Source: Aselliscus stoliczkanus
Lineage: Eukaryota; Chordata; Mammalia; Chiroptera; Hipposideridae
Length of the DNA stretch: 64,000 nt
Assembly: GCA_033961575.1 (NCBI GenBank)
Contig: CM066735.1
Coordinates: forward strand, 87,113,449 to 87,177,448
Direction: 5' to 3'
Shown: piece by piece, positions 59,395 through 64,000 of the stretch
Layout of the letters: each line of letters begins with the position of its first letter
Position numbering within the stretch: position 1 is the stretch's first letter
Notes under the pieces: generated by a model
The model's input: only the letters and a program-made list of their open reading frames with translations
What the model was told of the DNA's origin: nothing
Database searches by the model: none
Made by a program: the position numbers and the translations under genes

Positions 59395-59720
59395 TTCATT
59401 CACTGAACAGGTATTTATTGCTTGGCAATTATGTGCAAAGCTGCCAGCTGGACTCAATGAATACAATGATGAACAAAACTGAAAAAAATCCCTACTCTTA
59501 TATTTGGCAGCAGGTGAGTGGAGTAGGCAAGAAGCAGGTAAATAAATAGACTAGACAATTTTAGATACTCATAAGCACTATGAAGAAAATAAGTAAGATG
59601 AGTGGGTTGAGAGGTATTTGGTTGGTGGCAAAAGAGGTTGGTCAGATTTAGTTCTGGTGGTTACAGAGACCCTCTCAGGGAAGATGATCTTATTCTGTAA
59701 GGGTATCAAAAGAACTGTAG
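59395..59720 (+). repeat. Ancient L2-class repeat remnant
   Basis: ACAGGTATTTATTGCTTGGC, ACAATGATGAACAAAACTG and AAATCCCTACTCTTATATTT give the same word order as 7012-7460 and 33875-34150. Confidence 0.5.
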
Positions 59721-59989
59721 AAACTGACTGAAATTTTGTGGGAAGAGAGGAGGTCACCAAAATATACCCACAAGCATTGACTAGTTACTACTGCACGTGT
59801 CCCATTGGCCTATATCCATCAGAAAAGCAAACCCAGGGTATGTTACTTAAAAAAAAAAAAACAAAAAACGGAGAGCACTCAAATCTCCTTGAATGCCACA
59901 CATTTTATCTTGGTTGTGGTATGCTTTGTAAACATAAAAGATAAAATGACTTGGCTACCTGAATGCTTTGTTCCTTGAGAAGAAATCAT

Positions 59990-60290
59990 TCTCTTTTTTC
60001 CCCCTTTGGAGTATTGATTATTCATTAATCCAGCAAAACAAAGGATTAATTAATCTCCATGGTTCGATGAAGAATAAATTAGCACAGTTTAAAATGGGCC
60101 TGATTCAATATTACAAATTGGAGGAAATGTTCCACACACTCTCTCTCCATTCGCTTCTCCAAACCTAATCTCCAGAGAATGGTATTGTAAGGCTGAATTT
60201 AGTTGGCGTGATATTTCCTTTTCTGGCTCGTTCTTTAGAACACAGTCCCTTGAAATACTCATTGCTTTCCCCAAATTCCACTTTAACTAT
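59990..60290. promoter_or_regulatory. Possible conserved noncoding element
   Basis: ATTCATTAATCCAGC, AAAGGATTAATTAATCTCC and AATTAGCACAG give paired homeodomain-type TAAT/ATTA cores. The adjacent TTAGTTGGCGTGATATTTCC and GGCTCGTTC keep CpGs. No repeat is visible over 300 bp. Regulatory role is inferred. Confidence 0.3.
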
Positions 60291-60299
60291 TCCCAAACA

Positions 60300-61720
60300 C
60301 AGAAACAGCATCATTTTTAAAAAGTGCTTTAGATATATCACTTATCTAAAACAACCTTTTTCTTTGGAGAAAACAATTTGAATAGCCAGTTTTTCAAAAC
60401 TGAAAAATAATACAAGAGCTACATACATTCAGTTATTTACATAATCTGATTATTTCCCCCGGCACATGAAAAAGACTCATACGTCTCAACATATTCAGTC
60501 AGGAGGCTCTGTAAACTAGAAAACATGTGTAAGGTGCAGTCTCTCTGAGCGTTCTCAGGAATAAAAGATGATATGTTTCCTAAAGTCATTTTTTTTTTTT
60601 TTGGTTCTAAATTGAGTTTTTTCAAAGCTATGAAAGAAATCCAATGTCAGATTCTCAGAATGTATTAAGGGGTAGAATCTACACTTGTAAAGAAAATACA
60701 GCTATTTGAAATGTCAATATCTAGGCTATGATATTCCCTTCAGTGCTTCCTCCCCATTTTTTTGTTGCAATTATATCAGTTTAAAGGAAGTGTCCACCTA
60801 TATTTGTTTTGGCCTCTGGATTGTTAACCAAAAGTCCTATAAAGAGGTAGTAGAATTTGAAAGAGTAAAGAAAGAAAAACCTAAGACTAGTCTTGGCTTC
60901 CTATAAGCTTATTTTTATTCTAAGACAGATTTCATTTTCTGTTTCTCTTTGATGAGAGATGATAAACAATTTTCAAGTATGAATTTTAAAACAATAAATG
61001 AAAAAAGCTCTGTTCTGTAAAGATTAAAAATGAAATCTTATCATACACTATATCCAGCTGTTCAATATTTATTTCTATAATTTAATATCAACATAGTATA
61101 ATATAGTGTTAAAAGGACACTCTATCTCTTGCCGAGGGAAATTACTTGGTGGACCTGATAATTCAGTATAGTTGAAAGAGTTCAGGGCTTGCAACGAATG
61201 TATGTGGTTCCTCATCCGACTACCCCTCCGTACTTGTTTGGCTTAAGAAATTCCTCCAAGCTCCTGGAGGCCAGACTCCTCACCTGAAGAATGAAGCGTT
61301 CAGATCAAACGAACTTTATGGTCATTCCTAATGCTAAAATTGCATGAATCAATAATTCAGCTGACTACGCTTGATGACATGGTTAAAATGACACTGACTG
61401 TGGACCATACCATATTTAGAGAACAGGTACCTTTAGCAAGAGAAACCTTTTAAGGAGCCACGCTGGCAATGGGGCTGGAGGAAGACAAATGGAAGCATTG
61501 CTGTTGCTGATAAAGAGCCACTTCTGGTTCCAGGGACAAGGTGCCAGGCCATACCTACAGGCACAGTGACCAGGAGACCAGTATTCATCGGAGAGGATTC
61601 CTTTTGAAGGGAGGATAATAATGCTCAATAAATGCTATCCTATATATGGCTTTCTGCTCAGATGGACCTGGGGTCAGAACATGTGCTAAGGGCCAGCCCA
61701 GGTCAGGCGAAGACTTTTTT
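60300..61720. other. No gene seen; upstream flank
   Basis: AT-rich, no recognised exon or young repeat. Confidence 0.4.
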
Positions 61721-61721
61721 T

Positions 61722-61855
61722 GTAAGCCTCAATCTCCACATCTGTAAAATGGACACTAAAAACCATATTTCCTTCCTTGAGTTTTTGTGATGATTAAAAG
61801 GAATTGTGGGTGAAAAGCACTTAGCATAATGTCTCATTATTTGTAGCAGTTTTTA
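61722..61855 (+). repeat. MIR-like SINE remnant
   Basis: CCTCAATCTCCACATCTGTA, AAATGGACAC, TGTGATGATTAAAAGGAAT and GCACTTAGCATAATGTC follow the MIR core and 3' part. Confidence 0.7.
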
Positions 61856-61929
61856 TAAACCTCTCTGACCTTCCAACAGAAAAGAGCCTGTACCAAGTCT
61901 CACCGACACCGTATGTTTTAGAGACATGA

Positions 61930-62530
61930 AATCATTCCGACAGCAAGTCAAATGAATTTCTTGGTAGGTAACAATTTACTTCCTTAAAGTTAAAGTCACA
62001 TCTTTTGTCTTATTAAAAACAAGCAAGACAAAGGTAATAAGGTTCTGTTTCTGCTTTTAGCTAAGCATTCATGTGAATGTAATTATAGCCATGCTCCATA
62101 AACCTGACAGCCATTTTCAAACTTGATTGGTAGATTTTATGCAAGTTGCACATTATGCTGCACTGTTTGGGACACAAATGACAAATAAGTACAGCAACAC
62201 TGAAATGTAGAGAACCACGTGGAGGCCCATAGAACACCAAAAACAGCTTCAAATATTCAAACTACAAGCGTGGAATGCCCACCACCTGAATGGTTGTCAT
62301 TGGTCATGCTGAGCAGGCAAGCCTCTGCTTTCGGATCTAATCAACTTTGGAATGATTGTGAAGCCAACAGCTGTGTCAGAGCAGTTGGAAAACTAGATGT
62401 AGAACAAAGGGGAAGACCTGTCTCTCTAGGTCATCTCCCTCTGGGATATCTTCGAAGCTTCAATGGAATGTATAAATATTTCATCCACTATTTTGTGCTA
62501 CATTCTTCCGATGATATATATGTCTGACCC
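61930..62530. promoter_or_regulatory. Possible conserved noncoding element cluster
   Basis: TTTTAGCTAAGCATTCATGT, GAATGTAATTATAGCCATGC, TTATGCAAGTTGCACATTAT (a C/EBP-like palindromic core) and TCAATGGAATGTATAAATAT (a TEAD-like GGAATG) lie in a repeat-free stretch. No coding frame is credible. Regulatory function is inferred from composition. Confidence 0.3.
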
Positions 62531-62534
62531 ATTA

Positions 62535-64000
62535 CTTTAAAAAGCACATTAATGTCCGCGTTTAATGGTGTCTCTTCTAACGGCCTGCCTCCTTTCTATA
62601 ATGAACCCGGGGGGGTTGTAACCCTCAGTAGAATCTATGTCTGCTCTGTATAGCATCACAGGGTATTAAAATATAAACTCATTTTCATTCTGGGGGAGTA
62701 TACCGTCCTTCGGGACAGCTGCTATCCTGCATGTTTTCTGTTTTTCGTTCTCTTTCATGTATATCAGTGAATGACAGCATGGCTTCTGAAAAAATGGCAT
62801 GAGGAGGTAATGAGACCCTGCACTTGCTGACATCTGAAGGAAGCAGTGAGAGAAATTGAATGGCTAGGCATATGGAAAAAAGTGTGGGAAGAGGAGAGCA
62901 GGTGTGAAACTACTGAAAGGAACTGAGGGTTCACACCTGGCTCTCTAATGCCTTCAGAATCTCAGAGTTGGGCCAGTGGGTTCAAAGACATGGAGTGAAC
63001 AAAAGCAACATGACCTCCTTCAATTGCTTGCTATTGTCTTTGCAAATTACAAGAAATTCCAGAGTTCAAGTGGATTTGAATAAATGTAACATATAATTCA
63101 GCATGATCCTCATTTGGCGATTTTCACTTTCTAATGTTGACCATACTTAAAATTTAAAAAGATGTGGGCTGGAACACTACAGGGTATCCTCCATGTTAGG
63201 AAACATAGGGTTTAAAAATATACTAGTTACATATTTTCATAATACGATCACTATAGTGTTCATTAATTGCCAGACATGTTTTCAGGTGAATTAGCTAAAA
63301 ATTTTAAATAATGGGGTTAATTGTTCATCTGGCATAAAAGCACAATGAATGCACTATATTCCTCTGTTCCCAGATACTTTGGATATTCTCAAGTGTTTCC
63401 GATCCCTAAATGTACAGCAAACTGCACAGGTAGAGTACAAATGCTTAAGAACAAATTTAGGTTGTTCTTATTAATTGAAAGGTTCTTGTGCAGATAGGTC
63501 CCTGATAGGGTTTCCCTCGTGTCCATTCCTTGCAATCCCCCATCCTACATTAGAGGGGTGACTTGGTACACAGATTGTGTTTCCCCAGCCCCTGAGCCCG
63601 CTGGCTTCTGCCTGGGCTCCATATGGCTGGACAGTGGATAACAAGATGGAAAAGGTAGGTTATTCCCCCCCTTCTCTGCTTTTGGAGGCTTGTCTTAAAG
63701 CAGGTAGCTTCTCTATAGTTTCAGTTTCTCCTAACTGACACCAGTCTGGGGCTCCAGCAGCATAACTTTTTTGGATTTGCCCTCAACGTAGGGATGATAG
63801 TGCCATCCTGCAATGATAATTTCATAGTGTCCTGTTTGGCTTCTCAGTTCTTTCTTTACCTGTGTACACAATTTCCTGCACCAAATTCCTTTTTAAAAAA
63901 AATAATTTGCATAGGTTCTGTATGTCTGGCAAGCCCTTCCCTGGTACAGCTCCACAGTAATCTATAAACTATTAATTTTTCTTTAATGCATTCAACACTT
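62535..64000. other. No gene seen; upstream flank
   Basis: Mostly unique-looking sequence to the right edge, with no recognised exon or RNA gene. Confidence 0.4.

Overview
This window is vertebrate, specifically placental-mammal, DNA. It is AT-rich, has almost no long coding frames, and is full of L1, L2 and MIR remnants, microsatellites and tRNA-derived SINEs. The SINE head (GGCCGGCC..GTGG..AGTGGTTAAGCGCTGG, with A and B boxes), the Ves-like SINE tail ending CCAATAAAATCTT, the Laurasiatheria-style L1 3' ends and two mariner-type DNA transposon families together suggest a bat. That is an inference, and I cannot name the species.

Only one protein-coding exon is recognised. It is the first coding exon of RBMS3, an RNA-binding protein of the RBMS/MSSP family, on the minus strand at 31099-31173. 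It encodes 25 codons starting MGKRLDQPQMYP and ending HYLQTK, has an in-frame upstream stop, and ends at a GTATGG donor in phase 0. Everything to its left (1-31098) is therefore the beginning of RBMS3 intron 1. Everything to its right is 5' UTR, promoter and upstream flank. The 5' UTR/promoter block (about 31174-32200) carries four long poly(U) tracts in the RBMS3 sense. On the opposite strand it has a perfect AAG|GTAAGT donor at 32112/32113, which fits a divergent noncoding transcript.

Left half (1-31 kb): a hairpin element (588-707), L1 3' ends on both strands, a twin-primed L1 carrying an ORF2 reverse-transcriptase fragment (about 9936-10690), several SINEs with clear target-site duplications, and a gap-free 128-bp duplication whose copies lie exactly 1000 bp apart (14251 and 15251). 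The stretch nearest the exon (28.8-30.3 kb) is almost repeat-free, keeps CpGs and shows dyad motifs, so it may hold regulatory elements.

Right half (32-64 kb): L2 and MIR fragments, two about 440-bp composite SINEs with perfect target-site duplications, two 233-bp MITE copies of one mariner family with the same internal deletion, a separate 565-bp deleted mariner flanked by TA, a compound (TA)n array, and two repeat-free stretches near 60.0-60.3 and 62.0-62.5 kb that look like noncoding conserved elements. No RNA gene, CRISPR array, operon or prokaryotic feature is present.
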